From Candidatus Dechloromonas phosphorivorans (GTDB taxonomy: Bacteria; Pseudomonadota; Gammaproteobacteria; Burkholderiales; Rhodocyclaceae): a stretch of DNA of 64,000 nt. Below the pieces are notes generated by a model. It was given only the letters and a program-made list of their open reading frames with translations. It did not search any database and was not told the origin of the DNA. The translations under genes were made by a program, and so were the position numbers. Numbering within the stretch: position 1 is the first letter of the stretch; every line of letters starts with the position of its first letter. This document shows positions 8,482-16,356 of the stretch, piece by piece. Location of the stretch: NCBI GenBank assembly GCA_016714975.1, contig JADKBR010000001.1, forward strand, positions 687,421-751,420, given 5' to 3'.

Positions 8482-9527
8482 TTCTTCTCCTTGCCGTTCC
8501 GCAGGAGGCGCACGGCAGCCTGGGTTTCATTCAGCGTCGGCAAGGCGATGACGAGCTCGGTCCCCAGCAGTTGGCGCAGCGTCGCCTGCGCCGCCTGTAC
8601 CCCATTGTCGCGACCATCGAAGAGACGGCCGAGCATTTCGAGGGCTGCCTTCAGTTCTCCGCGGAAAGCCACCTGATCGCGCGAGAGCAAGGCCAGGCGG
8701 GCATTCAGCAGCCGCAGCTTGAGATTCTCGCGCAGGAAAAAACTCTGCCCCGGCGCCAGCAGCACCGCCTCCTCGCGGTCAAAGCGCTGGATGCGGATGA
8801 GACCCTTCAACTCCTGCCAGATGTCGCCCCCGGTGCGCTTCCACCAGGGCACCTGCGCGGCCTCGGCCGGCTTTTCGCTGGATTCCTGCGGCCGGATGTC
8901 CATTGCCAGCGGCAACTTGTCGATGGTCAGCAAAACCTGCTCCAAGCGCGCATTGGTCGCCGCCAGGTCGACCACCGGCAACGCCGACAGGCGCTCCAGA
9001 TCGGCAGCCAGCGCCTTGCGCAATGGCAGCAACTGCGAGCGATCGACGCGGGCGAGGCGGGCCTCCGCCGAGCGCAGGGCGACAATCGCCGCCGGAACAT
9101 TGCCGGCCAGCTGCAACTGCTGTCCGGCCAGCGCGATCGCTTGTTCGGCTTCGAGCACGCCGGATTCGTCACGGCTGCGCGCGAGGTCCTGGTAGAGCGC
9201 CTGCATCGAATCCGACTGCGCCTGGAATTGAGCCAGCCGGGCATCGGCCGCACCCAGCTTGCCCTGCAACCCGTCGATCTGCTCGCGCATCTGTTTCAAG
9301 GCCCCGCGATCCTCCTTGCTGCCGGCATCCGCCTCGGCCAGGCGGCGGCTGGTTTCCTGTTCGATTTCGGCAAGCCGGTGGCGGGTTTCGAACCATTGCC
9401 AGCCAGCCAGCGCAAGTGCCGCCAGCGCCACGAAAAACCAGGGGCCGAAGCGCGACGCGGGCGGCGACGGCTTGTGCGCTGCTGGAGGAGGAAGGGGAGT
9501 CGTGTTGTCAGGTGTCATGCCGGCCAA
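8478..9527 (-). CDS. hemX: HemX, putative uroporphyrinogen methyltransferase-like membrane protein
   Basis: A 349-residue protein with a short Pro-rich cytoplasmic tail, one membrane segment near residues 29-45 (WFFVALAALALAGWQW) and a long coiled-coil/helical periplasmic part beginning HRLAEIEQETSRRLAEAD. This is the HemX architecture found after hemD; catalytic activity is doubtful and the role is probably structural. Overlaps hemD by 13 bases and hemY by 4. Confidence 0.88.
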   Translation of the reverse strand: MAGMTPDNTTPLPPPAAHKPSPPASRFGPWFFVALAALALAGWQWFETRHRLAEIEQETSRRLAEADAGSKEDRGALKQMREQIDGLQGKLGAADARLAQFQAQSDSMQALYQDLARSRDESGVLEAEQAIALAGQQLQLAGNVPAAIVALRSAEARLARVDRSQLLPLRKALAADLERLSALPVVDLAATNARLEQVLLTIDKLPLAMDIRPQESSEKPAEAAQVPWWKRTGGDIWQELKGLIRIQRFDREEAVLLAPGQSFFLRENLKLRLLNARLALLSRDQVAFRGELKAALEMLGRLFDGRDNGVQAAQATLRQLLGTELVIALPTLNETQAAVRLLRNGKEKK

Positions 9528-10297
9528 TTATAAGCAAGCAAGCCGGCAAGGATGCCGGCATCCGCCGCATCGGTAAGGATAATTTTGTGCAATCCCGAGA
9601 TCCGCGCGTTTTCTGCAATGCGGGCATGCGGCACGAAAACCGGGGTCCGGGCGAGAAAGGAGCGGCCCTCGTCGTCGAGCAGTTCGACCAGGTAGCGCAG
9701 CCCCTCGCTGCTCGACACCGTCAGCGCATCGAGGTGCCCGGCACGCCATCTTTCCAGCAGGATATCAACACCGCCGGCAGGACCGGCGCGGCGATAGCAG
9801 GTGATGTATTCGACCACGGCGCCCCGCGCGCGCAGCGTGTCGGCCAGCAGTTCGCGGCCGCCGTCGCCACGAACGATGACGATGCGCTTGCCGCTGACCC
9901 GTTCTCCCGACAACTCGGGCAGCACCAGCAGCGCCTCCGATTCAAAGCGCTCCTGCGGCGCGATGCAACCGGTCACGCCACGCGCCGCCAGCGCCTTCAC
10001 CGTGCCCTGCCCGACCGCCGCCGGAACCAGCCCGGCCGGCCAGGGGCCACGCGCCAGAATGACCGGCAGCGCGTGGTCGACCGCATTGGGACTGATGAAG
10101 ATGGCCAGCGCCGCGCCAGGCAGGCGGGCCACGCCGGCTTCCAGCGCCTGCGGATCGGCGACCGGCAGGATCTCCAGCAAGGGGAAGATCAGCGGGGTGC
10201 CGCCCTCGGCGGCAATGGCGCCGGCCAGCGGCGTGGCCTGCTCCCGTGGCCGGGTGACGACGATAGTCCTGCCGGCAAGCGGGCCGGTCGCGTTCAT
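9515..10297 (-). CDS. hemD: Uroporphyrinogen-III synthase
   Basis: A 260-residue enzyme that cyclises hydroxymethylbilane with inversion of ring D. Sequence is weakly conserved in this family, but TRPREQA near the start, the FISPNAVDHAL segment, VVEYITCYRRA and the LTVSSSEGLRYL stretch fit. Its ATG overlaps the hemC stop (10294-10297), and position directly after hemC is diagnostic. Confidence 0.92.
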   Translation of the reverse strand: MNATGPLAGRTIVVTRPREQATPLAGAIAAEGGTPLIFPLLEILPVADPQALEAGVARLPGAALAIFISPNAVDHALPVILARGPWPAGLVPAAVGQGTVKALAARGVTGCIAPQERFESEALLVLPELSGERVSGKRIVIVRGDGGRELLADTLRARGAVVEYITCYRRAGPAGGVDILLERWRAGHLDALTVSSSEGLRYLVELLDDEGRSFLARTPVFVPHARIAENARISGLHKIILTDAADAGILAGLLAYNWPA

Positions 10298-11241
10298 TGG
10301 CAGTGGGCGAGCTTTTCCAGGATGGCGCCGGCCCCCTGCGCGCGCAACCGGTCTGCGAGCTGGCGGCCGAGCGCCTCGTCATCGCCGGCCACCTTGCCGA
10401 CGGCGCCGCGCAATTCGCCGCTGACCATCTCCTGGCCGTCCGGTGTCGCGACGAAACCGCGCAGCCACAGACTGCCCTCTTCCATGACCGCGTAGCCCCC
10501 GAGCGGCACCTGGCAACTGCCGCCCAGCGCCCGCGAAAAGGCGCGTTCAGCCTTGACGCAGTGGGCGGTTTCGGAATCGTTGAGCGGTGCGACGACGGCG
10601 GCCATCGTCGCATCGCCGTCGACCAGTTCGATGCCGAGCGCGCCCTGGCCGGGCGCCGGCAGCGACTGCTCCGCGGTCAACATCGATTTGATGCGGTTTT
10701 CCAGTCCGAGGCGGATCAGGCCGGCGGCGGCGAGAATGATCGCGTCGTATTCGCCGGCATCGAGCTTGCGCAAGCGCGTGTCGAGGTTGCCACGCAGGCT
10801 CTTGATGACCAAATGCGGGTATTTGGCGCGCAGGATGGCTTCGCGGCGCAGGCTGGAGGTCCCGACGACGGCGCCCGCCGGCAGCTCGTCGAGGCCGGCG
10901 TACTTGTTCGAGACGAAGGCGTCGCGCGGGTTTTCGCGGGCCGAAATGGCGGCCAGCACGAAGCCTTCCGGCATCACCATCGGCACGTCCTTCATCGAAT
11001 GGACGGCGAGGTGGGCCTTGCCCTGCTCCATAGCCACTTCGAGTTCCTTGATGAACAGGCCCTTGCCGCCGATTTCGGAAAGCGGGCGGTCGAGAATCTG
11101 GTCGCCCTTCGTCGTCATGCCGAGAATGACAACTTCCGCCCCCGGATTTAGACTGCTCAGACGGCCCTGAACATGCACGGCCTGCCACATGGCAAGGCGG
11201 GATTCGCGGGAGGCGATGATTATCTTGGAAGGAGCGGACAT
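10294..11241 (-). CDS. hemC: Porphobilinogen deaminase (hydroxymethylbilane synthase)
   Basis: A 315-residue enzyme that polymerises four porphobilinogens onto a dipyrromethane cofactor. Motifs: IIIASRESRLAMWQA at the start, TTKGDQILDRPLSEIGGKGLF, AVHSMKDVP, TSSLRREAIL, RGNLDTRLRKL, and the cofactor-cysteine loop GGSCQVPLGGYA near the C-terminus. The reading frame stays open far upstream, but the start at 11241 (MSAPSKIII) is the family start. First gene of hemCDXY, divergent from the methyltransferase at 11284 with only about 40 bases between them, so the promoters must overlap. Confidence 0.96.
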   Translation of the reverse strand: MSAPSKIIIASRESRLAMWQAVHVQGRLSSLNPGAEVVILGMTTKGDQILDRPLSEIGGKGLFIKELEVAMEQGKAHLAVHSMKDVPMVMPEGFVLAAISARENPRDAFVSNKYAGLDELPAGAVVGTSSLRREAILRAKYPHLVIKSLRGNLDTRLRKLDAGEYDAIILAAAGLIRLGLENRIKSMLTAEQSLPAPGQGALGIELVDGDATMAAVVAPLNDSETAHCVKAERAFSRALGGSCQVPLGGYAVMEEGSLWLRGFVATPDGQEMVSGELRGAVGKVAGDDEALGRQLADRLRAQGAGAILEKLAHCQ

Positions 11242-11283
11242 GAAGCGGCACGCGGCAGGGGTTTTGAAGGCGACAATCTTAGC

Positions 11284-11907
11284 ATGAGCGATTCCCCGCC
11301 CTCTTCCACCCCGATCAAACCCGACGACCAGCGCCCGGAGCATCCCGATTTCTGGTGCAAGCGCTTCGGCGAGGGCGTCACGCCGTGGGATGCCGGCAAG
11401 GTGCCCGCCGCCTTCGCCGATTTCGTCGCCCGCCAGCCGGCGCCGCGTAACACGCTGATTCCCGGTTGCGGCAGCGCCTGGGAAGCGCGCCACCTGGCCG
11501 AATGTGGCTGGCCGGTCACGGCGCTCGATTTCTCGCCCGCCGCCGTGGGCACCGCCCGCAGGGTATTGGGCAATGCCCGCGTCGACCTCCGCTGCGCCGA
11601 CTTTTTCACCTTTTCGCCGGCCGCAGCCTACCCGCTGATTTACGAGCGCGCCTTCCTCTGCGCCCTGCCACGCAAGCTGTGGGCTGACTGGGGCCGGCGC
11701 GTCGCCGAACTGCTGGCGGCAGGCGGCTTGCTCGCCGGATACTTCTTCATCTGCGACCAGGCGAAGGGACCGCCCTTCGGCATCCTGCCCGAACAACTTG
11801 ACGAGCTCCTCAGCCCGAATTTCGTCCGCATCGAGGATGCCGCGGTCGACGACTCGATTCCGGTGTTTTCCGGGCGCGAGCGCTGGCAGGTCTGGCGGCG
11901 ATGTTAA
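11284..11907 (+). CDS. TPMT-family SAM-dependent methyltransferase
   Basis: A 207-residue methyltransferase of the thiopurine S-methyltransferase family. Typical features: the early WxxxFxEGxTPWD motif (FWCKRFGEGVTPWDAGKVP, about residues 22-40), the SAM-binding loop LIPGCGSAWEARHLAECGW, and ALDFSPAAVGTAR. The open frame begins upstream in hemC antisense, but the ATG at 11284 gives the family start. The natural substrate is unknown. It may be a small thiol, a halide or a metalloid. Confidence 0.85.
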   Translation: MSDSPPSSTPIKPDDQRPEHPDFWCKRFGEGVTPWDAGKVPAAFADFVARQPAPRNTLIPGCGSAWEARHLAECGWPVTALDFSPAAVGTARRVLGNARVDLRCADFFTFSPAAAYPLIYERAFLCALPRKLWADWGRRVAELLAAGGLLAGYFFICDQAKGPPFGILPEQLDELLSPNFVRIEDAAVDDSIPVFSGRERWQVWRRC

Positions 11908-11952
11908 GGCGTCCCGTTCTTCGTTCACTCATCCAAAGCAAGGAGTCATGCG

Positions 11953-12738
11953 ATGCCAATGATCACCACCCGCGTGCCGGCGCTATTGCTGGCCGGATTC
12001 CTGGCCGCCTGTTCGGCGATGCCGTCCGCCACGTCTGAAACGCCTCCGCTGGATGGTACGGCCTGGATCCTGTCGGCACTGCCCGGACGGACGCTGGCCG
12101 ACGGCCAGGCGGTGACCCTGCGCTTCGAGGGTGGGCGGGCACAAGGCAGCGACGGCTGCAATCGCTACAGCGCACCCTACACCGTTACCGGCCGGAGCCT
12201 CGAAGTCTCAGGGGGCAGCGGCGCATCGACGATGATGGCCTGCCCACCGGAAACAATGCAGCAGGCCACCGACTACATGGCGGCGCTAAACAGCGCCAAA
12301 GCCTGGCGGGTCGACGCCGGACAGTTGAAGTTGCTGGCAGCCGACGGCCGGGCGCTGGCGACGCTGGCGGCGCAACCCACCTCGCTCGTCGGCAGCGAAT
12401 GGCGGGTGGCCGCCGTCAACAATGGCAGGCAGGCGGTGGTCAGCATCATCTCCGGAACGACCCTGACGATGACCTTCGCCGGCGACGGACAAGCCAGCGG
12501 TTCGGCCGGCTGCAATCGCTACCACGCGCGCTACGAGGCCGAGGCCGCGCACCTGCGCTTCCGGTCTCCGGCAGCGACCCGCATGATGTGCTCCCACAAG
12601 GGGATAATGGAACAGGAACGGGCTTTCCTCAAGGCTCTCGAAACCGTCACCACGGCACGCCACGAAGGCGACCGCCTCGAACTGAGAACCGCCGACGGTG
12701 CGTTGGCCGTCACGCTGGTTCTGGTGGGGCGCGAGTAG
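11953..12738 (+). CDS. Lipoprotein with two META (HslJ-like) domains
   Basis: A 261-residue predicted outer-membrane or periplasmic lipoprotein. The signal peptide ends in a lipobox LAAC (Cys near residue 20). Two tandem META domains follow: one around DGTAWILSAL...DGCNRYSAPY and another around GSEWRVAAVN...AGCNRYHARY, each with the C-N-R-Y core and a later M-x-C-P or MMC segment. HslJ-type META domains are linked to envelope stress and novobiocin resistance, but the molecular role is unknown. A Shine-Dalgarno AAGGAG sits at 11939-11944. Confidence 0.85.
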   Translation: MPMITTRVPALLLAGFLAACSAMPSATSETPPLDGTAWILSALPGRTLADGQAVTLRFEGGRAQGSDGCNRYSAPYTVTGRSLEVSGGSGASTMMACPPETMQQATDYMAALNSAKAWRVDAGQLKLLAADGRALATLAAQPTSLVGSEWRVAAVNNGRQAVVSIISGTTLTMTFAGDGQASGSAGCNRYHARYEAEAAHLRFRSPAATRMMCSHKGIMEQERAFLKALETVTTARHEGDRLELRTADGALAVTLVLVGRE

Positions 12739-12902
12739 CCGGTTGCAGCCACGGACAGGGAACGCAGTGGTCCCAGCGGCGACGGTGCCGGGAAAAGGTT
12801 TTTTGTCTCGCCACCCGGCTCCGCTTGTGCGCAGCCAGTCGACCCTGCGCCAATCACGACCAATGCGCTGATCGTTGGGCCAGTTGAACAACCATGAAAA
12901 AG

Positions 12903-12929
12903 AAAGAGCCCGGATTTTCCGGGCTCTTT
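12903..12929. terminator. Bidirectional terminator hairpin
   Basis: An 11-bp perfect stem (AAAGAGCCCGG 12903-12913 with CCGGGCTCTTT 12919-12929) around a five-base ATTTT loop. It sits between the convergent META lipoprotein gene and the PPK2 gene and has A/T flanks suited to both strands. The remaining intergenic DNA from 12739 shows nothing else recognisable. Confidence 0.85.
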
Positions 12930-12984
12930 GTTCATGCTTACGGCACAGGCAACCGGGACAGGTCCCGGTCCCCGAGATGCACGG

Positions 12985-14136
12985 TCAGAAAATTTCGGGT
13001 ATGAAAGTCTGGTCCGACATCGGCGGGCGCACATAGCCCTGGTCTTCCTGGCGCGGCGGCAGTTCGATGCGTTCCGGCGTGAGGTCCTCGTAGTCGATCA
13101 GGCTCAGCAGGTGAGTCATGACATTGAGGCGTGCGCGTTCCTTGTCATCCCCGTGCACCACATACCAGGGTGCCTGCTTGATGTCGGTATGGGCGAACAT
13201 TTCGTCCTTCGCCTTCGAATACTCGACCCAGCGCGCGCGTGACTGGAGGTCCATCGGGCTCAACTTCCAGTGCTTGGTCGGGTGGTAGATACGCTTCCTG
13301 AACCGGCGCTCCTGCTCGTCGTTGCTGATCGAGAACCAGTACTTGATCAGGATGATGCCGCTACGCACCAACATGCGCTCGAATTCGGGGCAGCTACGCA
13401 GGAACTCGCTGTGCTCGTCAGGGGTGCAAAAACCCATTACCTTTTCAACCCCGGCGCGGTTGTACCAGCTGCGATCCATGAGAACCATCTCGCCGGCCGC
13501 CGGCAGATGCAGCACATAGCGCTGGAAATACCACTGGCTCTTCTCGCGCTCGGTCGGCGCCGGCAGTGCCACGACTTTCGTGACGCGCGGGCTCAGACTC
13601 TCGGTGATGCGCTTGATACAGCCGCCCTTGCCAGCCGCATCGCGCCCCTCGAAGACCGCGACCACCTTGAGTCCCTTGAACTTGATCCATTCCTGGAGCT
13701 TGACCATTTCGACCTGCAGGCCCGAGATTGCCCTCTCGTATTCGTCCGCCTTCATGCGCTTGCGCTTGTCGGCAGATTCTTCCGTCTCCTCCTCGTCGCC
13801 GCCCCTCATGGGCAGGCGTGCTGCTTCCTTGCGCGAAGCCTTGATGGCCTTCACCGCGTCCTCGGCGGCCTTGGTCAGCGCCACCTTGGCCTTCACCGCG
13901 CCATGCGAGGCCTTGGCAAGTGCCTCCTTGTCCTTTGCCGTTGGCGCAGGTGCTGGCGCTGCTTTCCTTGGCGCCGCTGCCTTCGTTGCAGCCGGCGCGG
14001 GAGCTTTCTTGGGCGCCACCGCACTCGGTGTTCTTCTTTTCGCAGGTGCTTTCACGGGTGCAGCCGACTCCTTGGTAGCGGCTGCCGGGGCAGCCTTGGT
14101 GACCTCAGGGGTTCCTTCCTCGCTGTTCGTTGCCAT
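12985..14136 (-). CDS. ppk2: PPK2-family polyphosphate kinase with histone-H1-like N-terminal tail
   Basis: A 383-residue protein. The C-terminal ~230 residues form a PPK2 P-loop kinase domain: Walker A FEGRDAAGKGG, then ALPAPTEREKSQWYFQRYV, the lid/Walker B region VLMDRSWYNRAGVEKVMGF, and KYWFSISNDEQERRF. It would transfer phosphate between polyphosphate and nucleotides (NDP or NMP; class not resolvable here). The first ~110 residues are an Ala/Pro/Lys-rich low-complexity tail (repeated KAPA, APAPAAT, AAPRKAA) like bacterial histone-H1 analogues. I chose the start at 14136 because GGAAGG lies seven bases upstream; the ATG at 14151 overlaps that site. Ends next to a bidirectional terminator. 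Confidence 0.9.
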   Translation of the reverse strand: MATNSEEGTPEVTKAAPAAATKESAAPVKAPAKRRTPSAVAPKKAPAPAATKAAAPRKAAPAPAPTAKDKEALAKASHGAVKAKVALTKAAEDAVKAIKASRKEAARLPMRGGDEEETEESADKRKRMKADEYERAISGLQVEMVKLQEWIKFKGLKVVAVFEGRDAAGKGGCIKRITESLSPRVTKVVALPAPTEREKSQWYFQRYVLHLPAAGEMVLMDRSWYNRAGVEKVMGFCTPDEHSEFLRSCPEFERMLVRSGIILIKYWFSISNDEQERRFRKRIYHPTKHWKLSPMDLQSRARWVEYSKAKDEMFAHTDIKQAPWYVVHGDDKERARLNVMTHLLSLIDYEDLTPERIELPPRQEDQGYVRPPMSDQTFIPEIF

Positions 14137-14269
14137 ATCTGTACCTTCCATTCTCAGTTTGCGACCGGGTATTATGGAGCAAATCGGCTCTTTTGTATCT
14201 GGAGTGCGATGCGGTCGCCGGAAGGCACGTGGTCAGTCCCGCGCTGGCAAAATCATTCGTGGCGCATGA

Positions 14270-14298
14270 TTCAACGAGGGGGTTCAAGACCTTATAAT
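14270..14298 (+). promoter_or_regulatory. Probable sigma-70 promoter of yggX
   Basis: TTCAAC at 14270-14275 and a consensus TATAAT at 14293-14298 are separated by 17 bases, about 30 bases before the yggX ATG. The -10 is perfect; the -35 matches TTGACA only partly. Confidence 0.5.
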
Positions 14299-14327
14299 CC
14301 GCGACACTGTTACCCACGGAGTTTCAC

Positions 14328-14597
14328 ATGGCACGCACTGTCAAATGCATCAAGCTCGGCCGCGAGGCAGAGGGCCTCGATTTTCCGCCCTATCCGGGTG
14401 CCCTTGGCCAGCGGATTTTCGAGAATGTCTCCAAGGAGGCGTGGCAGCAGTGGATCAAGATGCAAACCATGATCATCAACGAAAACCGGCTCAATCTGGT
14501 CGATGCCAAGCATCGCAAGTATCTGTCTGAACAGGTTGAGAAGCATTTCTTCGGAGACGGTGCCGACCGGATTCAGGGCTACGTCCCACCGGCCTGA
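14328..14597 (+). CDS. yggX: Fe(2+)-trafficking / oxidative damage protection protein YggX
   Basis: An 89-residue protein matching YggX along its length: MARTVKCIKLGREAEGLDFPP, PGALGQRIFENVSKEAWQ, MIINENRLNLVD, and the C-terminal GYVPP. The invariant Cys7 is present. YggX is a small cytoplasmic protein that protects Fe-S clusters from oxidants. Monocistronic: own promoter at 14270 and terminator at 14619. Confidence 0.95.
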   Translation: MARTVKCIKLGREAEGLDFPPYPGALGQRIFENVSKEAWQQWIKMQTMIINENRLNLVDAKHRKYLSEQVEKHFFGDGADRIQGYVPPA

Positions 14598-14618
14598 GCG
14601 CAGGGCATGGCAAGAAGG

Positions 14619-14642
14619 AAATCCCGCTGCGGCGGGATTTTT
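14619..14642 (+). terminator. Rho-independent terminator of yggX
   Basis: AAATCCCGC (14619-14627) pairs with GCGGGATTT (14632-14640) around a TGCG loop and runs into T residues to 14642. It lies between yggX and the convergent rpiA. Confidence 0.85.
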
Positions 14643-14698
14643 CGCGGCTGGGAATTGCCCTTTCCGGACTGTCGACCGCAACAGCGGCAGCCGATGAC

Positions 14699-15367
14699 TC
14701 AGAAAATTGTCTTGACACCCTCGCCGGTACCGAGCAGCAGGAGGTCGGCCGGACGGATGGCGAAAAGGCCGTTGGTAACCACGCCGGCGATCTGATTGAT
14801 TTGCGCCTCCAGACCTTTCGGGTCGACGATCGCAAGGCCCTTGATGTCGAGAATGATGTTGCCATTATCCGTAACGAAGCCTTCACGCAGTAAGGCGATC
14901 CCGCCCAGCTTTGCCAGCTCGCGGACGACATGGGCACGCGCCATCGGAATGACCTCGACCGGCAGCGGGAATCTGCCCATGATGCCGACGACCTTGGAAC
15001 TGTCGGCAATGCATATGAACTTCCGCGCCACCGCCGCGACAATCTTCTCCCGCGTCAGCGCGCCGCCACCACCCTTGATCATGTTCAAGCCGGCATCGAT
15101 TTCGTCGGCACCGTCGACGTAGAGGGGAAGATCAGCGACGTCATTCAAATCGAATACGGCGATGCCATGGCTTTCGAGTCGTTTTCGTGTAGCTTCCGAA
15201 CTGGCCACTGCTCCCTTGTAGCGGTAACCGTTTGGCGCCAGCGCGTCCACGAAGCAGTTTGCGGTCGAGCCGGTGCCAACGCCGATGATGCTGCCTTCCG
15301 GGGCGTTCTCCGCCACGTAGCGGGCTGCCGCCTGGCCAACCGCCCGCTTGAGTTCGTCCTGGGTCAT
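14699..15367 (-). CDS. rpiA: Ribose-5-phosphate isomerase A
   Basis: A 222-residue enzyme interconverting ribose-5-phosphate and ribulose-5-phosphate in the pentose phosphate pathway. MTQDELKRAVG at the start is nearly identical to E. coli RpiA; further signatures are GVGTGSTANCF, YVDGADEID, KGGGGALTREKIVA and the catalytic Asp/Lys region. A second ATG in frame at 15379 is possible but not family-like. Divergent from the AAAAKP-repeat gene at 15478. Confidence 0.95.
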   Translation of the reverse strand: MTQDELKRAVGQAAARYVAENAPEGSIIGVGTGSTANCFVDALAPNGYRYKGAVASSEATRKRLESHGIAVFDLNDVADLPLYVDGADEIDAGLNMIKGGGGALTREKIVAAVARKFICIADSSKVVGIMGRFPLPVEVIPMARAHVVRELAKLGGIALLREGFVTDNGNIILDIKGLAIVDPKGLEAQINQIAGVVTNGLFAIRPADLLLLGTGEGVKTIF

Positions 15368-15477
15368 GGTGTGTCTCATTTTTGGAGCCTGGGGCATTTT
15401 ACCCTTCAAAAACTTCACACTCTTGCTATCTGAACTTGCTAACATGCGCATTGCGATTTTTTTTAGGAGTGAGACCC

Positions 15478-16074
15478 ATGTCAGACGAACTGAAACCCGA
15501 AGTAATCGCGGATGCAGCCAAACCTGCCGCCGCAGCCAAACCTGCCGCCGCAGCCAAACCTGCCGTCGCAGCCAAACCTGCCGCCGCAGCCAAACCCGCC
15601 GCCGCAGCCAAACCTGCCGTCGCAGCCAAACCTGCCGCCGCAGCCAAACCTGCCGCCGCAGCCAAACCTGCCGTCGCAGCCAAACCTGCCGCCTCCGCCG
15701 CCAAGCCAGCCGCCGCCGCCATGCCAGCCGCCGCCGCCAAGCCAGCCGTCGCCGCAGCCAAGCCCGAAACCCCGAAGCTTAGAGCCAGGGTCGAAAAAGC
15801 GCCCGCTGCCGAGAAATCGTCTGACGCACTGGCAAAGGCCAAGGCTGCCAAGATCTCCCAGCCGCTTGGCAAGCCGGCGCCGGCCAGCTCTCAAAAGGCA
15901 GCCGAGGCTGCCGACGTCAAGGCGAGCAAGAAGGAAGCCAAACTGGCAGCAAAACAGGCCAAGGGAGCTGCCAAGCTGGCCAAGAAGACAGCAAAGCAGG
16001 CTGCGAAGCGCGCAAAGAGGGAAGCCAAGTTGGCTGCGAAGAAGGCAAAGGCTGAAGCCAACCAGACCAAGTAG
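15478..16074 (+). CDS. AAAAKP-repeat, lysine-rich histone-H1-like protein
   Basis: A 198-residue very basic low-complexity protein with a strong Shine-Dalgarno (TAGGAGTGAG, 15464-15473). After an acidic start (MSDELKPEVIADAA) come nine near-perfect six-residue units (AAAAKP, AAAAKP, AVAAKP, three times), then degenerate AAAKP/AAAMP units, a short linker (ETPKLRARVEKAP) and a C-terminal ~75-residue block of Ala-Lys repeats (KKEAKLAAKQAK, KKTAKQAAKRAKREAK). This composition is that of AlgP/PhaF/histone-H1-type proteins that bind DNA or coat polymer granules. No enzyme domain. The function is inferred only from composition. An intrinsic terminator follows. Confidence 0.8.
   Translation: MSDELKPEVIADAAKPAAAAKPAAAAKPAVAAKPAAAAKPAAAAKPAVAAKPAAAAKPAAAAKPAVAAKPAASAAKPAAAAMPAAAAKPAVAAAKPETPKLRARVEKAPAAEKSSDALAKAKAAKISQPLGKPAPASSQKAAEAADVKASKKEAKLAAKQAKGAAKLAKKTAKQAAKRAKREAKLAAKKAKAEANQTK
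15526..15687 (+). repeat. Nine tandem 18-nt repeats (54-nt higher-order unit)
   Basis: GCCGCCGCAGCCAAACCT repeats nine times with no base changes except a C-to-T change (GCC to GTC, Ala to Val) in every third unit, so the true period is 54 nt repeated three times. It codes for AAAAKP/AVAAKP. Such exact DNA identity implies recent expansion by slippage or unequal exchange. Confidence 0.95.
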
Positions 16075-16123
16075 GCTCCGCTCATCTTTGTTGCAGCCAT
16101 GGTTACACTGCAACAGCCCACGG

Positions 16124-16169
16124 AACACCTGTACACAGTCAGCAGCCCTGACTTTGTGCAGGTGTTTTT
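16124..16169 (+). terminator. Long hairpin terminator after the repeat-protein gene
   Basis: AACACCTG at 16124-16131 pairs with CAGGTGTT at 16159-16166, extended inward by ACAGTCAG/CTGACTTTGT pairing with a bulge, and ends in TTTTT. It follows the repeat gene by 50 bases. The rest of 16075-16356 up to dnaE shows no convincing gene. Confidence 0.7.
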
Positions 16170-16356
16170 CTGCATACTCCCCCAAACCGCCGCTGGAAAC
16201 GGCCCGCCATGGCGGGTATGCAGGCGACTCGGCCAATCCACTGCACAGGCAGTCCGCTTCGGCTTCCGGATCGTCAGCCGAGGCCCGGGAATACGACCGG
16301 CACCCATCGGGCTTCGGCGCTGACTTCAGTGAGCGTTGCCTGATCGATCACGATGT

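Noticed and set aside
11173..11283. N-terminal extension of the TPMT-family methyltransferase
   Set aside because: The upstream codons are antisense to hemC; the family start fits ATG 11284.
15526..15687. Possible CRISPR array
   Set aside because: 18-nt units without spacers, inside a coding frame; it is a coding tandem repeat.
15481..16236. Gly/Cys-rich antisense frame over the AAAAKP repeats
   Set aside because: Produced by the repeat itself read backwards (GCGGxxFGCDGR pattern).
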